The notes beneath the pieces were generated by a model. It saw nothing but the letters and a program-made list of their open reading frames with translations, had not been told where the DNA came from and did not search any database. This document shows, piece by piece, positions 35,347 to 43,761 of a stretch of DNA of 64,000 nt (its first letter is position 1; each line of letters opens with the position of its first letter). Source of the stretch: Nitrospirillum amazonense (GTDB lineage: Bacteria > Pseudomonadota > Alphaproteobacteria > Azospirillales > Azospirillaceae); contig NZ_VITV01000009.1 in assembly GCF_007828035.1 (NCBI RefSeq), positions 186,001 to 250,000 of the forward strand, read 5' to 3'. Both the position numbers and the translations under genes were made by a program.

Positions 35347-35445
35347 TCCCAACCTTACGCCCCGTTGCCACCGAGCCCCTGGCCTGAACATACTCCCCAT
35401 CCGAACGGCGCCCACATCAAGAGGCGCCGCCGGTCGGGAGGAAGC

Positions 35446-36369
35446 ATGTCGCATGTCCGCAGCGCCGTCCGGGCCTGGCGCCTGGCCACGGTCGCGTTCG
35501 TGGTCCTGGTCTGTGCCCTGGCTTGCCGGCGTGCCATGGCCGGCGCGGTGGAGAACGAGGCCAGCGCCCCGCCGCTTTCCATCATCTACCCCCGATACGT
35601 GGAATCCGGCGACGACCCCCGTGCCGACTATCCGCTGGGCCTGCTGCGCCTGGCGCTGGATGAGATGGGCGTCCGCTACACCCTGCAATCCAGCGACACC
35701 CTGATGGAACGCACCCGGGCCGTGGCGGCGCTGAAGGCGGGTGCCGTCATCAACCTTGCCTGGGTGGGCAGCAACGCGGAACTGGAGCGCGAGCTGCGTC
35801 CCATCCGTATCCCCCTCTACCGGGGCCTGCTGGGCTATCGCCTGTTTATCATCCGCCGGCAGAACCAGCCCCGTTTCACCGCCGTGCGGAGCCTGGACGA
35901 CCTGCGCCAGCTGACGGCCGGCCAGGGTCTGGGCTGGACGGACGTGGACATCTTCCAGGCAGCCGGGCTGCCGGTCGAGACCTTCCGCTATGACCTGCTG
36001 TTCCGCCTCATGCAGCAGGGACGCCTGGACTATTTCCCCCGCGGCGCCAGCGAAATCTATGCCGAGCTAGCGGCGCATGCCGCCGACTGCCCGGATTTGG
36101 CGGTGGAGGATAGCCTGCTGCTGGTCTATCGGCTGCCGCTGTACTTCTTCACCAACAAGAAGGACGAGGCCCTGGCCGCGACCATCGAGGAGGGGTTGCG
36201 CCGCGCCTCCGATGATGGCTCCTTCCTGAAATACTTCAACGGGCACCCTGCCATCCGAAAGTTGTTGGCCGAGGCGCACCTGGACACCCGCCGGCGCATT
36301 GACATTCCCAACCCGGTCCAGTCGCCGGAGACGGCCGCCCTGCCGGACAAATACTGGTTCGACCGGTAG
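35446..36369 (+). CDS. Periplasmic solute-binding-like protein (type 2 PBP fold)
   Basis: A 307-residue exported protein with an N-terminal signal segment (residues 8-30, VAFVVLVCALA) and a two-lobed binding domain reminiscent of amino-acid-binding proteins: ALDEMGVRYTL, FIIRRQNQPRF...SLDDLRQL and a late FTNKKDEALAATIEEGL helix. No transporter permease or ATPase is adjacent and the binding-site Arg/Asp pair is not obvious, so it may be a stand-alone sensor or orphan binding protein rather than an ABC component. The ATG at 35446 behind GGGAGGAA is clearly the start. A shorter protein of similar type is encoded at 48675-49442. Confidence 0.75.
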   Translation: MSHVRSAVRAWRLATVAFVVLVCALACRRAMAGAVENEASAPPLSIIYPRYVESGDDPRADYPLGLLRLALDEMGVRYTLQSSDTLMERTRAVAALKAGAVINLAWVGSNAELERELRPIRIPLYRGLLGYRLFIIRRQNQPRFTAVRSLDDLRQLTAGQGLGWTDVDIFQAAGLPVETFRYDLLFRLMQQGRLDYFPRGASEIYAELAAHAADCPDLAVEDSLLLVYRLPLYFFTNKKDEALAATIEEGLRRASDDGSFLKYFNGHPAIRKLLAEAHLDTRRRIDIPNPVQSPETAALPDKYWFDR

Positions 36370-36380
36370 AGCACGCGCCT

Positions 36381-37397
36381 TTAGATTGCCGCCAGCGCCG
36401 CCGCCAGGCGGTCCAGCGCGCCGACGTCCGCTGCCAGGCCCAGGCGCAGCCAGGCCTGGCAGCCAGCGTGTTCCGGAAAGGGCCGCGTCCACAGGCCGGC
36501 CTGGGCCAGGTGCCGCCAAAGGGCGGCGGCGTCACCAGCATCCACCAGCCGATACAGCGCCGTGCCGCCGATAACGCGCAGGCCCCCGGCCCGCAGCACA
36601 TTGTCCAGCGCCTCCGCCGCAGCGCTCAGCCGGCGCCGCATGGTGGCCTGCCAGCCCAGGTCGGCCAGTGCCATCGCACCCACCGCCAGCGCGGGGCCGC
36701 TGACGGCCCAGGACCCCAGCGCCAGGCGCACCGCGTCCAGCAGCGCCGGCGGCGCCAGGACGAAACCCAGGCGCACACCGCCCAGGCCGAAGAACTTGCC
36801 GAAGGATCGTAGGATGACCAGCCCCGGCGCACCCGCGTGCAGGCACAGGCTGCGCGTGGGGTCCAGGTCGGCGTAGGCCTCGTCCACCACCAGCCAGCCG
36901 CCGCGCGCAGCCAGACGGGCGGCCCGATCCAGCAGGTCACCCACCTCCCAGGCGCGACCATCGGGGTTGTTGGGGTTGCACAGCACCACCACGTCGGCGG
37001 CGTCTACCGCGTCCTCAGGTGCCGTCACGGTACGCACGGCATGGCCGGCGGCGGCCCATGCACGGGCGTGGTCGCCATAGGTGGGGCCGACGATGGCCAC
37101 CTCCCCGGCGGCGCGCAGACGCGGCAGGGTTTGGATCAGCAGCTCCGATCCCGGTGCCGCCACCAGGCTGTCCGGCCCCGGCGCGCCATAAGCCAAGGCC
37201 GCCGCCGCCAGCAGCGCCCGCAGGTCACCGCGCGTGGGCAAGCCCGTCCAGGCGACGGGCGGGATGGGGGGCAAGGGATAGGGCCAGGGATTGATACCGG
37301 TGCTGAGATCGACCCAGGGGCCGGGCGCATCGGGAAAGAGGGCCGCCGCCTGGGTCAGGTCGCCGCCATGACGGATCTGGATTTCGGGCGTCATCAT
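36381..37397 (-). CDS. cobC: Threonine-phosphate decarboxylase (cobalamin aminopropanol arm)
   Basis: PLP enzyme of 338 residues that makes aminopropanol phosphate for the cobalamin side arm. It has HGGDL near residue 10, DLSTGINPWPYP at 30-41, CNPNNPDG at 140-147, VVDEAY at 170-175 and the PLP lysine in SFGKFFG (Lys201), with Arg209 in VRLGF. HisC is the close relative, but the N-terminus and neighbourhood identify CobC. It starts with two ATGs and is divergent from cbiB with only 17 bp between start codons. It is not under the riboswitch that precedes the cobU operon. Confidence 0.93.
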   Translation of the reverse strand: MMTPEIQIRHGGDLTQAAALFPDAPGPWVDLSTGINPWPYPLPPIPPVAWTGLPTRGDLRALLAAAALAYGAPGPDSLVAAPGSELLIQTLPRLRAAGEVAIVGPTYGDHARAWAAAGHAVRTVTAPEDAVDAADVVVLCNPNNPDGRAWEVGDLLDRAARLAARGGWLVVDEAYADLDPTRSLCLHAGAPGLVILRSFGKFFGLGGVRLGFVLAPPALLDAVRLALGSWAVSGPALAVGAMALADLGWQATMRRRLSAAAEALDNVLRAGGLRVIGGTALYRLVDAGDAAALWRHLAQAGLWTRPFPEHAGCQAWLRLGLAADVGALDRLAAALAAI

Positions 37398-37414
37398 GCT
37401 AAACCCCAGGCATC

Positions 37415-38404
37415 ATGAGCCTCTTCCCCACGCTTTACCCCGCCCTGCCCTGGCTGGCCCTGGCCGCCCTGGCGCTGGAGGCCCTGCTGGGCTATCCCGA
37501 CGCCCTGTACGCCCGCATCCGCCATCCGGTGGTGTGGATCGGTGCCCTGATCAGCGGGCTGGACCACGCCTGGAACCAGGCGGAACGGCCGGTGGCCTGG
37601 CGCAAGGCGGCCGGCATCCTGGCCGAGCTGGTGCTGGTGGGGGTGGCGCTGGCCGTTGGCGTCCTGCTGCAATCCTTGCTGGCGCGCCTGGGCGGCCTTT
37701 GGGGAACCGTGGCGATGGGCTTGGTGGCCAGCAGCCTGCTGGCCCAGCGCAGCCTGCACCGCTTCGTCGCCGCCGTGCCGCGCGCGTTGCGCCAGCGCGG
37801 GCTGGAGGGCGGGCGGGAGGCGGTATCGCACATCGTCGGCCGCAACCCCGCCAGCCTGGATGAGGCCGGCGTGGCCCGCGCCGCCATCGAAAGCCTGGCG
37901 GAGAACTTTTCCGACGGGGTGGTGGCGCCGGCCTTCTGGCTGGCGGTGGGTGGCCTGCCGGGAGTGCTGGCGTACAAGGCCATCAACACCGCCGACAGCA
38001 TGGTGGGCCATCGCACCCCCCGGCATGAGGCCTATGGCTGGGCGGCCGCCCGGCTGGACGACGTGGTGAACCTGCCGGCCTCGCGCCTGACGGCCCTGCT
38101 GCTGGTGCTGGCGGCCTGGACGCGCGGCCCCGCCGGGGCCAAGGCGGCGTTGGTTGCCGTCCGCCGTGACGCCGGCCATCACCGCAGCCCCAACGCCGGC
38201 TGGCCGGAGGCCGCCATGGCGGGCGCCCTGGGCCTGCGCCTGGCCGGTCCCCGCACCTATGGCGATGTGCGGGTGGACGACCACTGGATGGGCGACGGCC
38301 GGGCCGAGGCCACCGCCGCCGACATCGAGGCCGGCCTCAGCCTTTACCGCCGCAGCCTGGCCCTGCTGTGGGGCTTGGCGCTGATCGCCGCCTGGATAAG
38401 CTAG
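37415..38404 (+). CDS. cbiB: Adenosylcobinamide-phosphate synthase
   Basis: A 329-residue integral membrane enzyme (cobD in aerobic nomenclature) that attaches aminopropanol phosphate to adenosylcobyric acid. The start LALEALLGYPDALYARIRHPVVWIG is the family signature, with ENFSDGVVAPAFW near 164 and NTADSMVGHR near 190, and C-terminal RTYGDVRVDDHWMG. About five hydrophobic helices are visible. CCCAGG precedes the ATG, which lies 17 bp from the divergent cobC start, so the two promoters must overlap coding sequence or one another. Its product's substrate is made by CobQ and CobC encoded nearby. Confidence 0.94.
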   Translation: MSLFPTLYPALPWLALAALALEALLGYPDALYARIRHPVVWIGALISGLDHAWNQAERPVAWRKAAGILAELVLVGVALAVGVLLQSLLARLGGLWGTVAMGLVASSLLAQRSLHRFVAAVPRALRQRGLEGGREAVSHIVGRNPASLDEAGVARAAIESLAENFSDGVVAPAFWLAVGGLPGVLAYKAINTADSMVGHRTPRHEAYGWAAARLDDVVNLPASRLTALLLVLAAWTRGPAGAKAALVAVRRDAGHHRSPNAGWPEAAMAGALGLRLAGPRTYGDVRVDDHWMGDGRAEATAADIEAGLSLYRRSLALLWGLALIAAWIS

Positions 38405-38475
38405 GACGAAAATGCGGGGAAGCCAAACCCGCGGATGCGGCCGCCCGGCATTTGAGGGCAAAAAAGCCATCCCCC

Positions 38476-39129
38476 TCATCTCTGAAACAGCACGTCGGAC
38501 AGTGGATGCCGCTGTTCCCAGTGGGCGCGTTCCAGTTCGGGCACGTCGTCCGGCTCGGCGGGGTAGCCGATGCAAAGATAGCCCACCAGGCGCCACTCGG
38601 CCGGCACCGCCAGCAGGCCGTTCATCACCTCTGGCCGCAGGATGGAAACCCAGCCGAGGCCGATCCCCTCCGCCCGCGCTGCCAGCCACAGCGTCTGGAT
38701 GGCCGCGACGGCGGAATAGGCCAGGGTCTCGGGCATGGTGCGGCGGCCCAGGCCGGCGCCTTGCGTCGGGTCGGGATCGACGAACACCGCCAGGTGGCAG
38801 GGCGCCTCGCGCAGGCCCGCCAGCTTCAGGCGGGCGTACAGGCGGGCGCGATCCTGCGCCTGGGCGGCCAGCGCCTCGGCGTTGCAGCGCTCGAATTCCA
38901 TCCGCACGGCGTCGCGGCGGGCGGGATCGTCCACCCGGACGAAGCGCCAGGGCTGGCTGAGGCCCACGGACGGCGCCAGGCAGGCCAGGTCGAGCAGCCG
39001 TTCCAGCAATCCATCGGGCAGCGGATCGGTGCGGAAACGCCGCACGTCGCGCCGCCAGACCAGCAGGTCACGGAAGTGGGCCCGGAAGTCGGCGTCGAAG
39101 TCGGGGCACGGCCTGTCGGGAGCGGTCAT
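38476..39129 (-). CDS. bluB: 5,6-dimethylbenzimidazole synthase
   Basis: Flavin-destructase of 217 residues that converts FMNH2 with oxygen to dimethylbenzimidazole, the lower ligand of B12. It belongs to the nitroreductase fold; [13 protein letters not shown] near 30, [15 protein letters not shown] near 55 and the end segment [17 protein letters not shown] are those of BluB. The ATG at 39129 overlaps the cobQ stop (ATGA); a further ATG at 39144 would add five residues. It is last in the cobU-cobO-cobQ-bluB operon. Presence of BluB implies aerobic synthesis of true cobalamin. Confidence 0.93.
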   Translation of the reverse strand: MTAPDRPCPDFDADFRAHFRDLLVWRRDVRRFRTDPLPDGLLERLLDLACLAPSVGLSQPWRFVRVDDPARRDAVRMEFERCNAEALAAQAQDRARLYARLKLAGLREAPCHLAVFVDPDPTQGAGLGRRTMPETLAYSAVAAIQTLWLAARAEGIGLGWVSILRPEVMNGLLAVPAEWRLVGYLCIGYPAEPDDVPELERAHWEQRHPLSDVLFQR

Positions 39130-40619
39130 CGGCTGATGGCCCATAGTGCGTCGAGATCCAGGTGGCGTTCGGCGGCCTCGGCCAACTCATCGAGCGCCGC
39201 CTCCACCGTGCCGTCATAACTATCGAGGCCGGGCGCCACGTTCCATCGCCGCAGCCATGCCGCCCGCTGGGCGTCATGGCCGAACAGGCCGTGGACATAA
39301 GTGCCGGCGATGCGGCCATCAAGGCTGACCGCCCCCTCCGCCACCGCCTCGCCACCCTCCGCCTCCAGATACAGCAGCGGCCGGGCGCGGTCCGGCCCCT
39401 GGGTCACACCCAGGTGCATTTCATACCCCGTGAGGGCCGACCCGCTGGCGGCGTCGTGGCCCGTCACCGCGCGCAGGGTCTTGGCCGGGGCCAGCACGGT
39501 TTCCACGTCCAGGTAGCCCAGGCCGGCGGCGATGCCGGGCGGCCCCTCGATGCCGTCGGGGTCGGCAACCGTCCGGCCCAGCATCTGATAGCCGCCGCAC
39601 AGGCCCAGCACCCAGCCCCCCCGACGCACATGGCCTGCCAGGTCGATGTCCCACCCCTGCGCGCGGAAGAAGGCCAGGTCGGCCAGGGTGGCCTTGGACC
39701 CCGGCAGGATGACGCCGTGGGCGTCGCCCGGCAGGGGCCGGCCGGGGGGCACCATCACCACCGTAACGCCCGGCTCCAGCCGCAGGGGGTCGAGGTCGTC
39801 GAAATTGGCGATGCGCGACAGCATGGGCACGGCGACGCGCAAGGCTCCACCGGAGGCGCGTTTCGCCCAGTGGGCCAAGTCCATGCCGTCCTCGGCCGGC
39901 AGGCGGGCTGCCGCCGGCTGGTGCGGCATGACGCCGAAGCAGGGCCAGCTGGTGCGGGCCTCGATCTCCGTCACGCCCTTTTCGAACAAGCGGACGTCAC
40001 CGCGGAACTTGTTGATCAGGAAGCCGCGGATCTGGGCGCGATCCTCCACGTCCAGCACGCGATGGGTGCCCACCAGGCTGGCGATGACCCCACCCCGGTC
40101 GATGTCGCCGGCCAATACCACCGGTACACCGGCCGCGCGGGCGAAGCCCATGTTGGCAATGTCCCCGGCGCGCAGGTTGGTTTCCGCCGGGCTGCCCGCC
40201 CCTTCCACCACCACCAGGTCGCACTCCCCCCGCAGGCGGTGGAAGCTTTCCAGCACGGCCGGCAGCAGTTCCCCCTTGCGGCGCTGGTAGGCCGAGGCCT
40301 GAGCATTGCCCAGCACGCGGCCGCGCAGCACCAGTTGCGCGCCCAGGTCCGTCTGCGGCTTCAGCAGCACCGGGTTCATGTCCACCGAGGGCGCGACACC
40401 GCAGGCGCGGGCCTGCAGCGCCTGGGCGCGGCCGATCTCCCCCCCGTCCGGTGTCACGGCGGCGTTGTTGGACATGTTCTGCGGCTTGAACGGGCGCACC
40501 CGCAGGCCGCGCCGGGTATAGGCCCGGGCCAGGGCCGCCACCAGCAGCGACTTGCCCACGTCCGAACCGGTGCCCTGGATCATCAGGGCGCGGGCGCCCC
40601 CGGCGGTGCGGTCGGCCAT
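39126..40619 (-). CDS. cobQ: Adenosylcobyric acid synthase (glutamine-hydrolysing)
   Basis: Amidates the peripheral carboxylates of adenosylcobyrinic acid diamide using glutamine and ATP. The 497-residue protein has the N-terminal [12 protein letters not shown] nucleotide loop (13-24), [13 protein letters not shown] near 44-56, [11 protein letters not shown] near 136-146, and a C-terminal class I amidotransferase domain with the nucleophile Cys341 in GLCGGYQML and [10 protein letters not shown] near 440. Its ATG overlaps the cobO stop and its stop overlaps the bluB start, both as ATGA, so translation is coupled along the operon. Confidence 0.95.
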   Translation of the reverse strand: MADRTAGGARALMIQGTGSDVGKSLLVAALARAYTRRGLRVRPFKPQNMSNNAAVTPDGGEIGRAQALQARACGVAPSVDMNPVLLKPQTDLGAQLVLRGRVLGNAQASAYQRRKGELLPAVLESFHRLRGECDLVVVEGAGSPAETNLRAGDIANMGFARAAGVPVVLAGDIDRGGVIASLVGTHRVLDVEDRAQIRGFLINKFRGDVRLFEKGVTEIEARTSWPCFGVMPHQPAAARLPAEDGMDLAHWAKRASGGALRVAVPMLSRIANFDDLDPLRLEPGVTVVMVPPGRPLPGDAHGVILPGSKATLADLAFFRAQGWDIDLAGHVRRGGWVLGLCGGYQMLGRTVADPDGIEGPPGIAAGLGYLDVETVLAPAKTLRAVTGHDAASGSALTGYEMHLGVTQGPDRARPLLYLEAEGGEAVAEGAVSLDGRIAGTYVHGLFGHDAQRAAWLRRWNVAPGLDSYDGTVEAALDELAEAAERHLDLDALWAISR

Positions 40620-41239
40620 CAGAAGTCGATCCCGCGCTGCGCCTTGATGCCGGCCTGGAAAGGATGTTTCACCGCCTGAAACTCCGTCACCAGGTCGGCA
40701 GCCTCGATGATCTCGGGCTTGGCGTTGCGGCCGGTGACCAGGACATGGGTGTCGGGCAGGCGGGCGTTCAGCCCGGCCAGAACATCGGCCACATCCAGGT
40801 AGCCGTAGCGCAGCACGATGTTGATCTCATCCAGCACCACCAGGTGGTACTGCGGGTCGGCCAGCATGCGGCGGCCCAGTTCCCACGCGCGGACGGCGGC
40901 GGCGATGTCCCGCTCCTTGTCCTGGGTATCCCAGGTGAAGCCCTCGCCCATCACATGGTGGTCGATCAGGTCGGAAAAGCGCGTCAGCGCCGTCTGCTCG
41001 CCCGTCGCCCAGTTGCCCTTCACGAACTGGATGAAACCCACGCGCAGGCCATACCCGGCGGTACGCAGCATCATGCCCAGCGCCGCCGTGGTCTTGCCCT
41101 TGCCGGGGCCCGTGTGGACCATCAGCAGGCCCTTCTCCCGGGTGGCCTGGGCGACACGGGCGTCCTGCACGGCCTTGCGCTTCTGCATCTTCTCGCGATG
41201 GCGGGCGCCTTCGTCATCCGGGGACTCAAGATCGGCCAT
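40619..41239 (-). CDS. cobO: Corrinoid adenosyltransferase
   Basis: A 206-residue ATP:co(I)rrinoid adenosyltransferase of the CobA/CobO/BtuR type that adds the upper axial adenosyl ligand. The P-loop GPGKGKTT is at 44-51 and the [16 protein letters not shown] segment at about 134-149 is diagnostic. The C-terminal [17 protein letters not shown] end is as in the family. It lies 18 bp after cobU in the riboswitch-controlled operon, with GGAAGGAGG-like sequence before the ATG. Confidence 0.95.
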   Translation of the reverse strand: MADLESPDDEGARHREKMQKRKAVQDARVAQATREKGLLMVHTGPGKGKTTAALGMMLRTAGYGLRVGFIQFVKGNWATGEQTALTRFSDLIDHHVMGEGFTWDTQDKERDIAAAVRAWELGRRMLADPQYHLVVLDEINIVLRYGYLDVADVLAGLNARLPDTHVLVTGRNAKPEIIEAADLVTEFQAVKHPFQAGIKAQRGIDF

Positions 41240-41257
41240 GGCTACCTCCTTCCGCTC

Positions 41258-41782
41258 TTATTTCACTTTCAGGGGTAGGCCCGCCACCGTCAGGAACACC
41301 TGCGACGCCGTGGCCGCCAGGCGCTGGTGCAGCCGGCCGGCGTGGTCGCGGAAGGCGCGGGCCAGCGCGTTCTCCGGCACGATGCCCATGCCTACCTCAT
41401 TCCCCACCAGGACGGTGGCGCCCGTACGGGCGGCCAGCGCCCCCTCCAGCGTGGCGACGGCGGCGACCACGTCGCGGTCGGCCAGCATGACGTTGGTCAG
41501 CCATAGCGTCAGGCAATCGACCAGGACCGGCCCGTCGCCGGGGGCGGCCAGCGCGCCGGCAAGGTCCAGCGGCGCCTCCACCGTCGTCCAGCCGGGCACG
41601 CGGTCGGCCTGGTGGCGGCCGATGCGGTCGCGCATCTCGTCGTCCCAGGCCTGGGCGGTGGCGATATAGGTCCAGGGCCCGGGCAGGGCGGTCACCAGCC
41701 CCTCGGCGAAGCGGCTTTTGCCGGAGCGGGCCCCGCCCAGGACCAGAGTGACGCCAGGGACGGCCGTGTGCTCATGCGTCAT
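41258..41782 (-). CDS. cobU: Adenosylcobinamide kinase / adenosylcobinamide-phosphate guanylyltransferase
   Basis: Bifunctional enzyme (CobP in aerobic nomenclature) of 174 residues that phosphorylates adenosylcobinamide and transfers GMP. The P-loop LGGARSGKS is at 15-23, YIATAQAWDDEM near 39-50 and IGRHQADR near 53-60 hold the guanylylated His, and LTLWLTNVML near 91-100 and VGNEVGMGIVPE near 126-137 are signature blocks. It is the first gene after the B12 riboswitch on the minus strand. Confidence 0.95.
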   Translation of the reverse strand: MTHEHTAVPGVTLVLGGARSGKSRFAEGLVTALPGPWTYIATAQAWDDEMRDRIGRHQADRVPGWTTVEAPLDLAGALAAPGDGPVLVDCLTLWLTNVMLADRDVVAAVATLEGALAARTGATVLVGNEVGMGIVPENALARAFRDHAGRLHQRLAATASQVFLTVAGLPLKVK

Positions 41783-41957
41783 CAGTCAGTTCCATCCCAC
41801 CGGCCTCATGCACCCGTGGTATCAGAGGCCAAGACCAGCCGGAAGGAGGGGATTACCTGTCGACGAGACCGAGCGGCCACGGGGCCCCTGGGACCCGCCG
41901 CGCCGCTGACCGGTTCCGCCGGGACACCCCGCCCCCGCGACCATGCGAATGCCACCG

Positions 41958-42150
41958 GCGGCAGGTCTCCTGGCTCACGGGTCACGGCGCCGGCCCAGCC
42001 TTCCCAGGTTCCGTTGGGAACCCAGTGGCCATTCCCCGTGCGGCGGGGTGGGCGGCGCTCGCCGTTCACAGTTGCGGGGGCAGCCATGGAGTCGGATGCC
42101 GCGCATCCCCACCACGTTCCCTTTTTATCCACAGGCGGACCTGCGGAACC
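41958..42150 (-). promoter_or_regulatory. Cobalamin (B12) riboswitch
   Basis: Read on the minus strand from about 42150, the element shows GGATAAAAAGGGAAC followed by GTGG, then the core GCTGCCCCCGCAACTGT (the B12 box area, about 42069-42085), GGGAAGGC and, at the 3' end, GAGCCAGGAGACCTGCC, the closing consensus. These blocks occur in the right order and spacing for the AdoCbl riboswitch. The 3' end lies about 175 nt before the cobU start, leaving space for an expression platform; no simple terminator was identified there. It should repress the cobU-cobO-cobQ-bluB transcript when coenzyme B12 is plentiful. 41783-41957 otherwise shows nothing I can name. Confidence 0.95.
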
Positions 42151-42290
42151 GTCGGCGATGGCAGCCTTACGGCAATCGCCCGTGCCGGGCAAGGGCGGCG
42201 TCGCGACATTTTATCTTAAATATGCAACGGCCAAGCCTTGGCACTTGACCTTGAGCACAAAGGTGGTAGGCATAGACCATAGAGCCTATT

Positions 42291-42305
42291 ACCTATGAGA
42301 TAGGT
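42291..42305. promoter_or_regulatory. Palindrome immediately upstream of the GT87 gene
   Basis: ACCTAT-GAG-ATAGGT is a perfect 6+3+6 inverted repeat ending 12 bp before the start codon; a second inverted pair, TAGGC...GCCTA, lies just upstream at about 42268-42288. Its position over the ribosome site suggests an operator or an mRNA hairpin that hides the start. Confidence 0.4.
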
Positions 42306-42316
42306 TATTCTGCAGC

Positions 42317-43531
42317 ATGGTTCGCCCGCCACTTCCTTCCCTGGCCCGCCCGCTGGTGCTCGGCCTCGCCCTTTGGGCGATCGCCCTGGTGGTGATCGAG
42401 GCGCAGGTGATTAGTGGACGGTTCGTTTCTGAATTCCACATCTACGCCGAGGCCACCTGGGCCTGGTGGCAGGGCGCTGAGATTTACGAGGATGGCATCA
42501 ACGGCTTCCTTTACCTGCCATCCAGCGCCGTGCTGTTCACCCCGTGGGCCTATCTGCCGCCGCTGCTGGGCGATGCGCTGTGGCGTCTGAGCCTGCTGGC
42601 CGTCTGCTGGTGGGGCGTGGCCCGGCTGTGCCGCCTGCTGGCGCCGGCGAAACGTCAGGGCACCGATTGGCAGCGCCTGTTCGGCGTGGCCCTGCTGGCG
42701 GCGCTGCCCATCGGCGTGGTGGATCTGCGGGGCGCCCAGACCGAATTCCTGATGCTGGGCCTGATGCTGGCCGGCCTGGCGGACGTGGCGGAAGGCCGGT
42801 GGCGCCGCGCCGCGTTCCTGCTGGTACTGGCCGGCGCGTTCAAGCCCCAGGCCCTGGCCCTGGTCATGCTGGCCTTCGCCCTGTGGCCCCGCCTGCGTCT
42901 GTCCCTGGCGCTGTGGCTGACGGCGGCCCTGGCCCTGCCCCTGACGCACTGGGACCCCGGCTACGCCCTGGGCGAATATGGCCAGCTCGTGCGCAAGACC
43001 ATGAGCAGCGCCAACCCCGGCGGCGGCGTCTGGCACGATTTCGCCAATGGCCTGGCCACCCTGGGCCTGCCACTGGACCTGATGGCCCAGACCGTTATCC
43101 GCGCCCTGGCCGGCATCGCCGTGCTGACCCTGGCCCGCGGCACCGTCAGCCGCCTGCCGGCCCCCAAGGCCGCCGCCACCGTGGCGGCCTTGATGGTCAC
43201 GTATCTGCTGCTGTTCAACCCGCGTACGGTCCTTGGCCATTTCGGCGACATGGCGCTGGTCGCCGGCGCCCTGGCGGGCTGGGAATTTCATGTCCGCCGC
43301 AACCGGGCGCTGGGCTGGATGCTGGTGCTGCTGTGCTTCGCGCTGACCACCCACGTCTGGACGCGAGGCCTGCACGTGGCCACCACCACGTGGTTCAAGC
43401 CGCTTCTGGCGTGCGGATTCGGCCTGTATGTCGTGGTCCGCTGGGTGCCATCCCTGCCCGACCGGCCCGCCGTGGGCCGTCAGGAAACCCCCGAGGATGC
43501 ACCGAGGGAGAGCTTGGCAATTCAAGGTTAG
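42317..43531 (+). CDS. GT87-family integral membrane glycosyltransferase (DUF2029)
   Basis: A 404-residue polytopic membrane protein with about ten hydrophobic segments. The first loop carries the acidic residues of GT-C enzymes (FHIYAEATWAWWQGAEIYED, residues 40-59), and a following FLYLPSSAVLFTPWAYLPP segment is typical of DUF2029/GT87, whose best-known member is the polyprenol-phosphate-mannose mannosyltransferase PimE. It most likely transfers a sugar from a lipid carrier to an envelope glycan. No other glycan genes are beside it. It is divergent from the cob operon and its riboswitch. Confidence 0.82.
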   Translation: MVRPPLPSLARPLVLGLALWAIALVVIEAQVISGRFVSEFHIYAEATWAWWQGAEIYEDGINGFLYLPSSAVLFTPWAYLPPLLGDALWRLSLLAVCWWGVARLCRLLAPAKRQGTDWQRLFGVALLAALPIGVVDLRGAQTEFLMLGLMLAGLADVAEGRWRRAAFLLVLAGAFKPQALALVMLAFALWPRLRLSLALWLTAALALPLTHWDPGYALGEYGQLVRKTMSSANPGGGVWHDFANGLATLGLPLDLMAQTVIRALAGIAVLTLARGTVSRLPAPKAAATVAALMVTYLLLFNPRTVLGHFGDMALVAGALAGWEFHVRRNRALGWMLVLLCFALTTHVWTRGLHVATTTWFKPLLACGFGLYVVVRWVPSLPDRPAVGRQETPEDAPRESLAIQG

Positions 43532-43761
43532 CCACCTTTACATTCCCCTCCGCCGACGGGCGCAGTGACGCAGGCCACAGTTTTCCGATTTGGCGGCGAT
43601 TGGTCGCGGCATGCCTAAATTCGAACCGTTGCGTATCGAAGTAGGTTCCCCTTAACCGTCAAGCGCGTTAATTATTTGGGGCTGTGCCGGGCGGGGGGCG
43701 ACCTCGGCCCCTGGGCGTAGCGTTGCATTTTTCCGCATCGCATTGCCGGAGCCCCGTCCTC
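43532..43761. other. Intergenic region upstream of the second RND operon
   Basis: 230 bp. Contains a short AT-rich stretch with two TTAA sites 12 bp apart (around 43653-43673, TTAACCG...GTTAATTATTT) that may mark the promoter. No operator or regulator gene could be identified. Confidence 0.3.

Noticed and set aside
35446-36369. ABC amino-acid transporter operon.
   Set aside because: Only a binding-protein-like product is present; no permease or ATPase gene adjoins it.
36381-37397. Histidinol-phosphate aminotransferase (hisC).
   Set aside because: The N-terminal HGGDL and STGINPWPYP segments and the cob neighbours identify CobC.
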